Positions 55,477-64,000 of a stretch of DNA of 64,000 nucleotides are shown piece by piece. Within the stretch, counting starts at the first letter, position 1. The number at the start of each line of letters is the position of its first letter. The notes beneath the pieces are model-generated. The model had not been told where the DNA came from, made no database searches, and worked only from the letters and a program-made list of their open reading frames with translations. The position numbers and the translations under genes were made by a program. Origin of the DNA: Algibacter miyuki (GTDB lineage Bacteria; Bacteroidota; Bacteroidia; Flavobacteriales; Flavobacteriaceae); the NCBI RefSeq assembly GCF_042427745.1, contig NZ_JBHMFA010000001.1; one strand, 5' to 3'.

Positions 55477-57054
55477 TTACCTTTTTTTTTGTTGAAAAAC
55501 GCGCACATAATCGACCACCATTTTCTGCGGAAAAATGGAATCATCAATACCTTGTCGTCCACCCCACATACCACCAACGGAAACATTCATTATTAAATAA
55601 AATTTCTGATCAAAAGGCCATTCAGCAGTAGTTTTATGTTCATTTTCAATGTGATTATACACCACTCCATCCAACATAAACTCTATTTTTTCGGGTGTCC
55701 ATTCCACAGCAAACACGTGAAATGTCTCGTTTGGATTATCAATAAAAATGGTTTTCCCTTTTTGTGTGCCTTTCATATGGTTGTATGCCTTAGTATGAAT
55801 AGTACCGTGAATGGTATCATTATCATAACCAACATGTTCCATGATATCAATTTCGCCACTTTCTGGCCAGCCGATATCTTTTCTATTTTCGCTCAGCATC
55901 CAAATTGCTGGCCACATACCACGACCTTTAGGTAATTTCGCTCTGACTTCGATACGGCCGTATTGCCATGCCGCAAGCCCTTCAGTTTTTAATCTAGTCG
56001 AGGAATAATCTGCGCTATCAATTTCAGCTTTATATTTTTGCCAACCTTTAATCTCAGGGTTTTTAAAGTCTTTATTTGCAACTTTTTCTTTATGAGCTTC
56101 AATAATTAAATGTCCTTTTTCTACCCTTGCATTTTTTATACTATCGGTAAAATACTGTTTTTCTTTATTGGCTTTAAACCCGTAATCATACGTCCATTTG
56201 GTTGAATCAGGCTTACCTTTATAATTAAACTCATCGCTCCAAACAAGTTCATACCCTTTATTTACTGGGCTGTTTTCAGCGATTTTAAAAACCAATTCAG
56301 GTTCATCTGTGGTAATGTAGTCAAACTCATTAACGAGCAACCATTCGATATCTTCAGTTTTATCGGCCACCCAAGCATTTAAAATAAGTCCGTTTACTTT
56401 AGCTTTAGGTATCCACTCGGGATGTTTTTTCAATTTATAAATTAAATAATCTAACCCTGAAATATTATCAGCCTTTAAGGTTTTAGGAGATTTTGAACCA
56501 TCTAAATATTGCGTTTTTGCTTGCGAATCAAGTGTTTTGACTTTCTTGAGAATATCATAACTAAAACTAATGTAAGACAAGATATAAGGTTGGGCATTTA
56601 GCTTTTTAACCAAAGCCACGACCTTTTCGGCAATGTCCATATTTCGACCTTTAATTTTTGAAGGTTTTATTTCGCAAACCAAACCTGTGGAGTCATTATC
56701 GGTAATCCCTGCTAAAATATAATCCTCTAAAGTTGGTAGTATCTCGCCGTTTGATAGTTTGAATTTAGATAATTCGGCATAGGTAGATTCTTCTATAAAT
56801 AAACCATTGTATTCTGCATCATGAGCAATAATAAGCACATTATCCGAAGTCATTCTAACATCAAATTCTGACCCCGTACATCCCAAATCAATAGCCTGTT
56901 TTAATGAGGCAATTGAGTTTTCTGGTAAGTTTTGAGTTTTCCATGCACCACGATGGGCTACGACAGGATTTTCAGCAAAAGTGATACTGTTTTTAGCCGA
57001 CTTATTACAAGCCGAAAAAACTAATAACACAGACAATAGAATGAGGTAACGCAT
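55477..57054 (-). CDS. Lipoprotein fusion: glycerophosphodiester phosphodiesterase + GH16 glucanase
   Basis: 525 residues. Lipobox VFSACNKS (Cys16). Residues ~30-265 are a GDPD domain with the catalytic set intact: His34-Arg35 (VVAHRGAW), Glu45 (LPENSIAS), Glu63 and Asp65 (GSEFDVRM), His78 (IIAHDA) and the EIKP strand. Residues ~270-525 are GH16 with GEIDIMEH: nucleophile Glu401, Asp403, acid/base Glu406. GMWPAIWMLSE and YLIMNVSVGGMWGG confirm the fold. Both halves look active. Known GDPDs release glycerol-3-phosphate from phosphodiesters; the tie to a glucanase is unusual. Follows SusD after a hairpin. Confidence 0.93.
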   Translation of the reverse strand: MRYLILLSVLLVFSACNKSAKNSITFAENPVVAHRGAWKTQNLPENSIASLKQAIDLGCTGSEFDVRMTSDNVLIIAHDAEYNGLFIEESTYAELSKFKLSNGEILPTLEDYILAGITDNDSTGLVCEIKPSKIKGRNMDIAEKVVALVKKLNAQPYILSYISFSYDILKKVKTLDSQAKTQYLDGSKSPKTLKADNISGLDYLIYKLKKHPEWIPKAKVNGLILNAWVADKTEDIEWLLVNEFDYITTDEPELVFKIAENSPVNKGYELVWSDEFNYKGKPDSTKWTYDYGFKANKEKQYFTDSIKNARVEKGHLIIEAHKEKVANKDFKNPEIKGWQKYKAEIDSADYSSTRLKTEGLAAWQYGRIEVRAKLPKGRGMWPAIWMLSENRKDIGWPESGEIDIMEHVGYDNDTIHGTIHTKAYNHMKGTQKGKTIFIDNPNETFHVFAVEWTPEKIEFMLDGVVYNHIENEHKTTAEWPFDQKFYLIMNVSVGGMWGGRQGIDDSIFPQKMVVDYVRVFQQKKR

Positions 57055-57090
57055 AAAATGTTTTTAAAAATATGTAATTCATAGTAAATA

Positions 57091-57123
57091 AAACCTAAGA
57101 ACCCGACATGAACTCTTAGGTTT
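57091..57123 (-). promoter_or_regulatory. Hairpin between susD-like and GDPD-GH16 genes
   Basis: Arms AAACCTAAGA / TCTTAGGTTT (10 bp, perfect) with a 13-base loop, in the only long gap of this operon. A weak terminator, or a processing or stability element, that could set the SusCD-to-enzyme expression ratio. Confidence 0.65.
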
Positions 57124-57150
57124 CACAACTCACTTATTTATAAACAACGA

Positions 57151-58755
57151 CTAGTTATAGCCATCGTTTTGCGGGTAATCAGGTCCCAATAAATCTAAAT
57201 CTATTTGTGCAATAGGCCAGTTTATAAAGTATGACTTCCAGTTTGTTCTAGGATCTTTAGCACCTAAAAAAGAAGGATAGTATTCACCATCGCCAGCATA
57301 ACTCGTCATTTGTCTATCTATTACGGTTTGCCCCATTCTTTTTAAAGTAAACCAGCGTTGCCCCTCAAAAGCCAATTCACGTGCACGCTCGTCTAAAATA
57401 GCTTGTTCGTCTACACTTGTTAACGGCGTCGCTTTAGCTCTTTTTCTAACTTCATTAATATAAGGCAACGGATCTCCAGATGATTTCAAAATAGCTTCCG
57501 CAGCAATTAAATACGTTTCCGCCAACCTGTAAACCATTATATTGCTTCGGTTTAAGTATGAATTTTCATTATCATCTTCTTGTGCAAATTTTATACAAGA
57601 TGGGTGTAAACGCTTGTAGTAATTTAAATAAGAACTAGAAGGATTACTAAGATCTGTTATCGGCTCATAAATTTCTATTTCTTCACCAATATTATCTCCA
57701 GAAGTGTAGTAATATTTTAAACGAAAATAAGTATCATCGTCTCTAGTATCATCAGGATCTGCAGCTAATAAACCCTGTAAATACAGGTTAGGTAGAATAC
57801 GCGAAAATCCACGACCTCCTTGCTCTATATTGGCTTCAATCCCTGAAATTTGAAAATACTGTGTTACGTAATTCGCATTCATCATGGTGCTTTCACCACC
57901 ACCTAATAAATCATCTTGAGCCTGTATTACAAATAGAGATTCAGAATGGTTTCTGTCACCTGCAAAAACATCAGCCGTAGTTGATACTAAACTATGCGGA
58001 CCCTCTTCTATTAAAGAAACCGCTTGATTTTTAGCTTCAGTATAATCGCCTTGCCACATAGCTACTTTGGCTTTAACATGCTTTGCAGTGCCTTTAGTAA
58101 CACGCCCAAATGTATCTACCCAATTTAAATGCTCTATAGCAAATGTAAGATCACTATTTAGAAGCGCAAAAATTTCGGCTTCGGAAGACCTGTCGTTTAT
58201 CACATCGAAAGCATTATCAAGTGTTACCGTTTTGGTTGTTACGAAAATATTGTTATACATTCTATATAAGTAGAAATAAGCTTCGGCACGAAAAAACTTA
58301 GCTTCGGCCATTACTTGGTTTCTAACATCTTCTTCTACATTTTCGGCAACTTCGGCCGCATTAATAATTTCGGTGGCTTTATTTGCAATTTTATAGTAAT
58401 GTTTCCAAAATAATGATGATGCAAAATTAGCCCCTTGATCTACTGGAGATACTCCTCTTTCATAACGCCCCATTAAACCGGTATATCCCGTTCTACTCAG
58501 TGCTAAATCACTTCTAGAAGACATTAAAACGGCTCCCATATAATCTTCGGTACCGGCATCGTAACGGTCTCTATTGAATTTATACAAACTTACTACACCA
58601 GACTTCAAACCATCTGCGGTAGTAAATATATAATCAGAATCTATTAAGGTGCTTGGTTGTTCTTCTAAATAACTTTCACAAGAAACTATGGCAAGCGACG
58701 CGGCAAGCAGCAGGAAGCCACTTTTTATTTTTGTAAAATATTTTTGAGTATTCAT
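57151..58755 (-). CDS. susD: SusD/RagB-family nutrient-binding lipoprotein
   Basis: Lid lipoprotein that captures oligosaccharides for the SusC channel. 534 residues. Lipobox LAIVSCESYL (Cys26) followed by LEEQPSTLIDSDYIFTT, typical of SusD. TPR-like helices (AKFFRAEAYFYLYRMYNNI, AETYLIAAEAIL, YINEVRKRAKATPL, DERARELAFEGQRWFTLKRMG) are family landmarks. It lies 11 bases after the susC-like gene. The symbol marks the homologue only; the neighbours suggest beta-glucan, not starch. Confidence 0.96.
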   Translation of the reverse strand: MNTQKYFTKIKSGFLLLAASLAIVSCESYLEEQPSTLIDSDYIFTTADGLKSGVVSLYKFNRDRYDAGTEDYMGAVLMSSRSDLALSRTGYTGLMGRYERGVSPVDQGANFASSLFWKHYYKIANKATEIINAAEVAENVEEDVRNQVMAEAKFFRAEAYFYLYRMYNNIFVTTKTVTLDNAFDVINDRSSEAEIFALLNSDLTFAIEHLNWVDTFGRVTKGTAKHVKAKVAMWQGDYTEAKNQAVSLIEEGPHSLVSTTADVFAGDRNHSESLFVIQAQDDLLGGGESTMMNANYVTQYFQISGIEANIEQGGRGFSRILPNLYLQGLLAADPDDTRDDDTYFRLKYYYTSGDNIGEEIEIYEPITDLSNPSSSYLNYYKRLHPSCIKFAQEDDNENSYLNRSNIMVYRLAETYLIAAEAILKSSGDPLPYINEVRKRAKATPLTSVDEQAILDERARELAFEGQRWFTLKRMGQTVIDRQMTSYAGDGEYYPSFLGAKDPRTNWKSYFINWPIAQIDLDLLGPDYPQNDGYN

Positions 58756-58766
58756 AATTTATATTT

Positions 58767-61700
58767 TTAAAATTTAACTTTTACGCCAAATGTGAAACTT
58801 GTAGCATCTGGATAACCGGTATCCGCATTAGAAAAAGTACTTCTTATATTAACTTCTGGACTATAACCAATATAATCGGTATTGGTAAACAAATTAGTCC
58901 CTGTAACGTAAAAACGAATTTGATCTAAGCCTATTTGTGTTAAGGTTTTTTCTGGTAAAGTATAACCTAAACTCACCGTTCTAAGTCTGATGTAAGATGC
59001 ATCTTTAACTGCTAAAGCATTTAAATAAAGCGGTGTTGCATCAAAATTTGCTCTTGGATACTCATTTGATGGATTCTCGGGTGTGTAATACGGTACTTTT
59101 ACACCATTTAATTTACCTGATATGGTACCTCCATTATTAAAATCGGACAAAAACGGGTTTACTTTTGTTGCTCCTTCAACGGCATAAAAGTCTACAAATA
59201 AATCAAAGCCTTTATATGATAAATTAGTTGACAAAGACCCGAACCAATCTGGATTGGGATCGGTATACACACGGTCTTCTGGTGTAATTTTTCCATCTGG
59301 AATTCCAGTAATATTCCCTTCATTATCTACACCATTAGTGTCTTTAATTTTTATATCGCCTGGACTTAAATCTGCTTGCACAAGACTCGACTCAGGATTG
59401 GCTTGTGGCGCATTTGCAAAATCGTCGCCTTCTTGCCAGATTCCATCAAACTGATATTGATTAATTACTCCAACCGGCTGACCAACATAGTAATTAAACG
59501 TATCATCATTTAAGATACTATTACCATCTCCATCATTATAAAGCTCTATAATTTTGTTTTTATTATTAGACCAGTTTGTAGATACCGACCATTTAAAATC
59601 GTCATTATTAATAATATTAGCTGTTAAACCTACCTCAACACCTGTGTTTTGCAATTCTCCGGCATTAAAATAAGTATATTGATAACCAGTAATTGACGGC
59701 ACACCACGACGTAATAATAAATCGGTTGTTCTGGCATCGTAAAAATCGACACTTCCAACTAAAATATTATTGAATAAACCAAAATCTAAACCTAAGTTTA
59801 AGGTTGTAACCCTTTCGAATTTAAGGTTTGGATTTGGTAAAATTACTGATGGCGCATAACCTGAAGCCGACTCCCCATCAAAAATATAATTTTGTCCATC
59901 TGCTGTAAAAAGCGAGGTATATGCACGACCTAAATCATTTACCAAGGCACCATAACTAGCTCTAAATTTAAGCGTTTCAATAGCATCAACATCTTCTAAA
60001 AAGCCTTCATTATGAATTTTCCATGCGAAAGAAGCTGCTGGATTAAAACTCCATTTGTTATCTTCTGAATTTACCGAAGCACCATCGGCTCTAGCGGTAG
60101 CTGTAAATAAATACTTGTTTGATAAATTATAACGTAAACGCCCCATAAACGATGATAATCGTTGCTGATTTTTATCACGCTCTACAGTTACATTTCCAAT
60201 AGCATTACTAATACCATCGTAACTCAGGCTTTCATTTGTAAACCCTTCCGCTTGTGTAAACGTTCGACTAAATTTATTTTCTTGTGACGATTGCACTAAG
60301 GTTAAATCGAACTTATCATTGTTATCAAATCGTTTATCATAAGTAATAATATTTTCAATTAAATAAGATTCGTTTAATTGATTGTCTATTCTTGCAATAC
60401 CGCGCACATCATCGCCAGCAGAACTTAATGATGATTGATATTGTCCACGTTCAGACGTGCGGCGCGTTAAATTCGTTTTTAATTGATATTGCCAGTTCTC
60501 ACTAATTTTCCAAATTGGGGTGATATTTATAACGTAATCGTTTCCTTTTTCGTCGTTATCTTGCTCTCTTAAATTCCATATTGGATTTACCGCCGATAAC
60601 TCTTCCCCACTCGGAAATTGTGTTACATTTCCATTATCATCGTAAGCCCGACCTAAAGGAGAAAACGTAATAACATTAACATTGGCAGCTCTTTCAATAT
60701 CATCGTTTAATAAGTTTACATCGAAATTCACCGATAATTTATCGTTTATTTTTTGGTCGACGTTTAAACGAAATGTTTTTCGAGTGTAGCTAGAGGTTGG
60801 GATAATTCCATCTTCCTGAAAGTAATTAATACTACCAAATACTTTGGTAAAATCGTTTCCACCACTTACACTAATGGCCTGGCTGTTTACAAAACCTTTG
60901 CTCACCAACTCATCTTCCCAATCTACAAATTCATTATTCGCAATAGATTCTAATTCAATTTCAGAAAAAATATCTTCATCATTTGGATAATCGCCTCCCG
61001 CAGTATTTGTTCTTACAGCCTCTCGTCTTAATTGCGCAAATTCCTGACCACTATACACGTCAAAATTACGCTCTATAGCTTTAGAAGTAATATACCCGTG
61101 ATAATTTACACTTACTTTACCCGATTTTCCGCGTTTGGTGGTAATTAGTACCACACCATTTGCGCCACGAGACCCGTAAATAGCTTGCGCCGAGGCATCT
61201 TTTAAAAATTCCATAGATTCGATATCATCAGAATCTATATCCTCAATACCACCATCTCTAATAATACCGTCGACCACATAAATAGCACTCACGTTACCTT
61301 CAATAGAACCTTGTCCTCTAAAAATAATATCGGATGTTCCACCAGGTCGTAGAGTACCGCCGCCCACATTAACTTGCAAACCAGCGATTCTACCACGTAG
61401 CATTTCGTTTACATCTGAAGTTGGTGATAATAAAGCTTTACTTAAATCGGCTGTAGATACGGCATTTACAATATCATTTTTCTTTTGTGTACCATAACCT
61501 ACAACAACAATTTCTTCTAGCGTGCTCGCATCGGCAGTTAATAAAATAGTTAAAGCTTCGCCTGTTACAGCTACCTCTTTAGTTTTATAACCCATATAAG
61601 AAACCACCAAAGTTGATGCTCCATTACTGGCTGATATTGAGAAATTACCATCAAAATCGGTTGATGCGCCATTACTTGTTCCTTTTACAATAACCGAAGC

Positions 61701-61844
61701 GCCTGGTAAGGGCATATTATCTTCGGCCGAAAGTACCACACCTGTTATATTGGTTTGTGCCTGCCCCACCGAAATTAGTGTTACAAACAAAAACAAACCG
61801 AGTAACAGTGTTTTGTTCTTTTGATTACATAGTTTTAATTTCAT
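58767..61844 (-). CDS. susC: SusC/RagA-family TonB-linked outer-membrane transporter
   Basis: TonB-dependent oligosaccharide importer. 1025 residues. Signal peptide, then a carboxypeptidase-like domain (ITGVVLSAEDNMPLPGASVIVKGTSNGASTD). The SusC TonB-box region is LEEIVVVGYGTQKKNDIV. The plug has SQAIYGSRGANGVVLITTKRG-like residues at about 210-235. The 22-strand barrel ends TSFTFGVKVKF with terminal Phe. First gene of the SusCD operon, downstream of a SusR-like regulator. Confidence 0.97.
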   Translation of the reverse strand: MKLKLCNQKNKTLLLGLFLFVTLISVGQAQTNITGVVLSAEDNMPLPGASVIVKGTSNGASTDFDGNFSISASNGASTLVVSYMGYKTKEVAVTGEALTILLTADASTLEEIVVVGYGTQKKNDIVNAVSTADLSKALLSPTSDVNEMLRGRIAGLQVNVGGGTLRPGGTSDIIFRGQGSIEGNVSAIYVVDGIIRDGGIEDIDSDDIESMEFLKDASAQAIYGSRGANGVVLITTKRGKSGKVSVNYHGYITSKAIERNFDVYSGQEFAQLRREAVRTNTAGGDYPNDEDIFSEIELESIANNEFVDWEDELVSKGFVNSQAISVSGGNDFTKVFGSINYFQEDGIIPTSSYTRKTFRLNVDQKINDKLSVNFDVNLLNDDIERAANVNVITFSPLGRAYDDNGNVTQFPSGEELSAVNPIWNLREQDNDEKGNDYVINITPIWKISENWQYQLKTNLTRRTSERGQYQSSLSSAGDDVRGIARIDNQLNESYLIENIITYDKRFDNNDKFDLTLVQSSQENKFSRTFTQAEGFTNESLSYDGISNAIGNVTVERDKNQQRLSSFMGRLRYNLSNKYLFTATARADGASVNSEDNKWSFNPAASFAWKIHNEGFLEDVDAIETLKFRASYGALVNDLGRAYTSLFTADGQNYIFDGESASGYAPSVILPNPNLKFERVTTLNLGLDFGLFNNILVGSVDFYDARTTDLLLRRGVPSITGYQYTYFNAGELQNTGVEVGLTANIINNDDFKWSVSTNWSNNKNKIIELYNDGDGNSILNDDTFNYYVGQPVGVINQYQFDGIWQEGDDFANAPQANPESSLVQADLSPGDIKIKDTNGVDNEGNITGIPDGKITPEDRVYTDPNPDWFGSLSTNLSYKGFDLFVDFYAVEGATKVNPFLSDFNNGGTISGKLNGVKVPYYTPENPSNEYPRANFDATPLYLNALAVKDASYIRLRTVSLGYTLPEKTLTQIGLDQIRFYVTGTNLFTNTDYIGYSPEVNIRSTFSNADTGYPDATSFTFGVKVKF

Positions 61845-61869
61845 AAGATGTAGTTTTTAAGTTTAGTGC

Positions 61870-61877
61870 CAAAATTA
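61870..61877 (-). promoter_or_regulatory. susC -7 promoter element
   Basis: Minus-strand TAATTTTG (61877-61870) matches TAnnTTTG, giving a leader of about 20 bases. No -33 TTTG is present, consistent with activator dependence. Confidence 0.55.
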
Positions 61878-62101
61878 TAATTTGAAAGAAATTTTCAGTC
61901 AGAATTAAAATTAAGTCTATGTAAACTTAATCGCTAACACTGAGAAATTCGCAATTTTGAAGCCGATAAAAAACGAACATAACATTAAATCTATGTGAAT
62001 TTTAAGATATTTCACTTTAAAAACCCCATAAACACTATGCTATTGATTTTTTTAAAAAAACAAAGCTATCGCTTTAAAAACGGACGATTTAAGACGTTGT
62101 A

Positions 62102-62111
62102 GTGGTAATGT
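62102..62111. promoter_or_regulatory. Shared element near regulator 2 (possible operator)
   Basis: GTGGTAATGT, 29 bases from the regulator stop. Matches 9 of 10 bases of 47182-47191, which has the same spacing from the other regulator. Confidence 0.35.
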
Positions 62112-62139
62112 CGTGGTGATAAAATGAGTTGTCGTGTTA

Positions 62140-64000
62140 CTAGAAGTTTAACATATAGTTAACAAGCCCACTATCGTGTTCTAAATTCAATTTTTTTCGT
62201 AATCGGTACCGTTTAGTTTCGACACTTTTAGTTGAAATATTAAGTAAAGGTGCCATTTCTTTGGAAGATAAATTCAACCTCAAATAAGCACAAAAACGCA
62301 AATCGTTAGGAGTTAAATCAGGATGTGCTTTTTTAATTTTGTCTAAAAACCCTTTGTCTGCATTATTGAAAGCTTTCTCAAAAAACGACCAATCTTTAGC
62401 GTCGTTCAGGTTACTATCTATCAATTTTATGGCCTCAATATTATCTGATCCCTTTGTGTTTTTAATTTCTTTTTTAATCTTATTTAAAACCTTATTCTTA
62501 TTAATGATACTCATTGTAGAAATAGCCAACTCTCTATTTTTACTTTCAATATCTTGATTAAGCTTTTCATTATTAATTTGCATAATCAAACGTTCATTTT
62601 CTAATTGTTCTTGCTTAAATTTATTAACATAATGGCGCTTATAAGCTTTATGCGTTATAAAAATAATAATTAGAAGCAGTAGAAAATAAAGTAGCAACGC
62701 CGTATTAGTTAAATACCAAGGTCGTTTTACTGTAAAGCTATAAGTTGTGGTATTTTTAGATAAATTATTACCAATTTTAGCACGCACTTTAAAGGTATAA
62801 TCGCCAAAGTTTAGATTTTCAAAAGTGACCCGAGTATCTCCCGACCATTTGCTCCACTTTTCGGTATGACCTTCTAACATGTATTGATATTTTACATCAA
62901 CATATGTCTCATATTCTGGTACAGCATAACCAAAAGCTAAGACTCCATAATTATGATTAAAAAGTCCTTCGGAATCTAGCACCTGACTTATCAACTCATC
63001 GTCGATGGTTTTTAATTCCACAGTGTTTAAATGTATTAAATAATCGGACTCTTTATTAATATCATTCAAATTTAAAGTGATATAACCATTTGCCGTTCCT
63101 AGAATATAAGTATTCGGGTTGGTTATGGATATATTCTCGAAACCTAAAACACCTTTTCTATATTTCGAAGGAATAGAAATAGTCTTTACAATTGGAGTAT
63201 TGGTAACATCGTCGTTTTCAATATAACTTATATTATCTTTTGAGAATGTCCAAAGTTTTCCAGCTTCATCAACCACCAATTTTCCTGAAATATAATCTGA
63301 AGCATTAATTGTTGAACTTAAAACAGAATCTTTTTCAAATTTCTGAAGTGTTTCATTATACCCAAAAACACCTTCATCAGAAGCATAAAGCATCCTGTTT
63401 TTATATCGTATTAAACTAGAGTTTTCACCAAGTTGCAAATCCGTTTCCATATCGCGTTTTTCAACTTGCGTTAAACTATCGTTCAATTTCAACTTAAAAA
63501 CACCTTTGTATTCGTGACTTACCCAAACTTGATTTTTATTATTAATTTCGAAATAGCGCGACGAATTTTTAAAACTTTTAATTTTATTTCTAACCTGCCA
63601 AGTATTGTTTTTATTCTCAAGAATTAAAAGTCCGCTATAGTTCCCCTGAAGTAAAAGATGATCCTGATTAGGTATTGTTTTAAAACCCCAAGCCCCTAAG
63701 GTGTTACTTATTTTAATAGCCAAGTTATCTTCTATTAAAAAGGTGCCAAAATGATGACCACAAAATAGATAGCTATCGTTTAAATTAAACAAATCCCACA
63801 CTTGCCCCGCTGTACCTTCAATAAATTTAAAAGCATCATTAACTTGATGCAAACCACGGTAAAACAAACCTTGGTTTGTCCCAATATAGAGGTTATCTTT
63901 AAATACTTTAGTTGTGTAAACAGTACCCAAAACACCCTCGTAATCTATAAATGTATTGATTGAAGATTTCACATTTATACAATTAATACCATTATCCAAA
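62140..64000 (-). CDS. SusR-like membrane regulator, C-terminal part (runs off the window)
   Basis: At least 620 residues are present. Paralogue of the regulator at 47221-50034, with matching blades (DNGINCINVKSS, LYIGTNQGLFYRG, WVSHEYKGVFKLKL). The Y_Y_Y domain (YQYMLEGHTEKWSKWS), one membrane helix (TALLLYFLLLLIIIFITHKAY), a coiled coil and the HTH (NDLRFCAYLRLNLSSKEMAPLLNISTKSVETKRYRLRKKL) follow. The start lies beyond base 64000. It directly precedes the SusCD operon and most likely activates it. Confidence 0.9.
   Translation of the reverse strand, partial: LDNGINCINVKSSINTFIDYEGVLGTVYTTKVFKDNLYIGTNQGLFYRGLHQVNDAFKFIEGTAGQVWDLFNLNDSYLFCGHHFGTFLIEDNLAIKISNTLGAWGFKTIPNQDHLLLQGNYSGLLILENKNNTWQVRNKIKSFKNSSRYFEINNKNQVWVSHEYKGVFKLKLNDSLTQVEKRDMETDLQLGENSSLIRYKNRMLYASDEGVFGYNETLQKFEKDSVLSSTINASDYISGKLVVDEAGKLWTFSKDNISYIENDDVTNTPIVKTISIPSKYRKGVLGFENISITNPNTYILGTANGYITLNLNDINKESDYLIHLNTVELKTIDDELISQVLDSEGLFNHNYGVLAFGYAVPEYETYVDVKYQYMLEGHTEKWSKWSGDTRVTFENLNFGDYTFKVRAKIGNNLSKNTTTYSFTVKRPWYLTNTALLLYFLLLLIIIFITHKAYKRHYVNKFKQEQLENERLIMQINNEKLNQDIESKNRELAISTMSIINKNKVLNKIKKEIKNTKGSDNIEAIKLIDSNLNDAKDWSFFEKAFNNADKGFLDKIKKAHPDLTPNDLRFCAYLRLNLSSKEMAPLLNISTKSVETKRYRLRKKLNLEHDSGLVNYMLNF

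Larger units (their letters stand above)
61845..62139. other. Control region of the SusCD operon
   Basis: 295 non-coding bases between the second regulator and susC. It includes a -7 element near susC and the shared GTGGTAATGT block near the regulator. Confidence 0.55.

Noticed and set aside
55477..57054. Possibility that the GDPD-GH16 protein is two genes joined by a sequencing error
   Set aside because: The frame is continuous, the linker has no second signal peptide or start-like context, and both domains are complete. A long-read check would settle it.
1..64000. tRNA, rRNA, prophage, integrase or defence genes
   Set aside because: I read the intergenic regions for T-loop patterns and the proteins for phage, transposase or nuclease-defence motifs and saw none apart from the repair helicase-nuclease pair.

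Overview
The window is chromosomal DNA of a marine-type flavobacterium (Bacteroidota, Flavobacteriaceae). Evidence seen directly: AT-rich sequence, SusC/SusD homologues, a PorZ-like type IX secretion component, an IPExxxVDY-family protein, many Bacteroidetes lipoproteins, and promoters of the Bacteroidetes form TTTG-N19-TAnnTTTG. I could not run any search, so family names rest on motifs and recall.

Region 1-35.9 kb is mostly housekeeping. It opens with a minus-strand run porZ-recO-TonB receptor (cut by the window edge), then gdhA. A set of small envelope and metabolic genes follows: a flavobacterial secreted protein, a DUF3298-like lipoprotein, DinB-like and ArsC-like proteins, two membrane or lipoprotein genes and a CYTH protein. 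Next come DNA polymerase IV and a probable iron-uptake pair (TonB receptor plus DUF4374-type lipoprotein). The minus-strand cluster acpP-fabF-rnc-IPExxxVDY-pyk follows, then purN, an RNase H with a viroplasmin domain, a PfkB sugar kinase and purF. Two tandem copies of a short structured RNA lie between purF and sodA. An AddA-like helicase/nuclease and an AddB-like nuclease flank an OmpA-type porin. An alpha/beta hydrolase and an NrtR-type regulator close the region.

Region 36-64 kb is a large polysaccharide utilization locus, most likely for laminarin or another beta-1,3-glucan. It has two minus-strand operons, each directly downstream of a SusR-like one-piece regulator (periplasmic propeller, Y_Y_Y domain, one membrane helix, cytoplasmic LuxR-type helix-turn-helix). 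The first operon (61844 down to 52282) encodes SusC, SusD, a lipoprotein fusing a glycerophosphodiester phosphodiesterase to a GH16 glucanase, an endonuclease/exonuclease/phosphatase lipoprotein and a GH3 lipoprotein. The second (46919 down to 36025) encodes a clan GH-A glycosidase fused to a probable outer-membrane beta-barrel, two multi-domain glycan-binding lipoproteins, a GH16 lipoprotein and a secreted GH3. A GH13 enzyme without a signal peptide lies between them on the plus strand.

Working model: surface lipoproteins bind and cut the beta-glucan, SusCD imports oligosaccharides, GH3 enzymes release glucose, and the regulators sense periplasmic oligosaccharides. The combination of GDPD-GH16 with a second phosphodiesterase-type lipoprotein in the SusCD operon is unexpected for plain laminarin. 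It suggests a phosphodiester-substituted beta-glucan. That is the strongest candidate for an undescribed system here, with the glycosidase-barrel fusion and the tandem small RNAs next.
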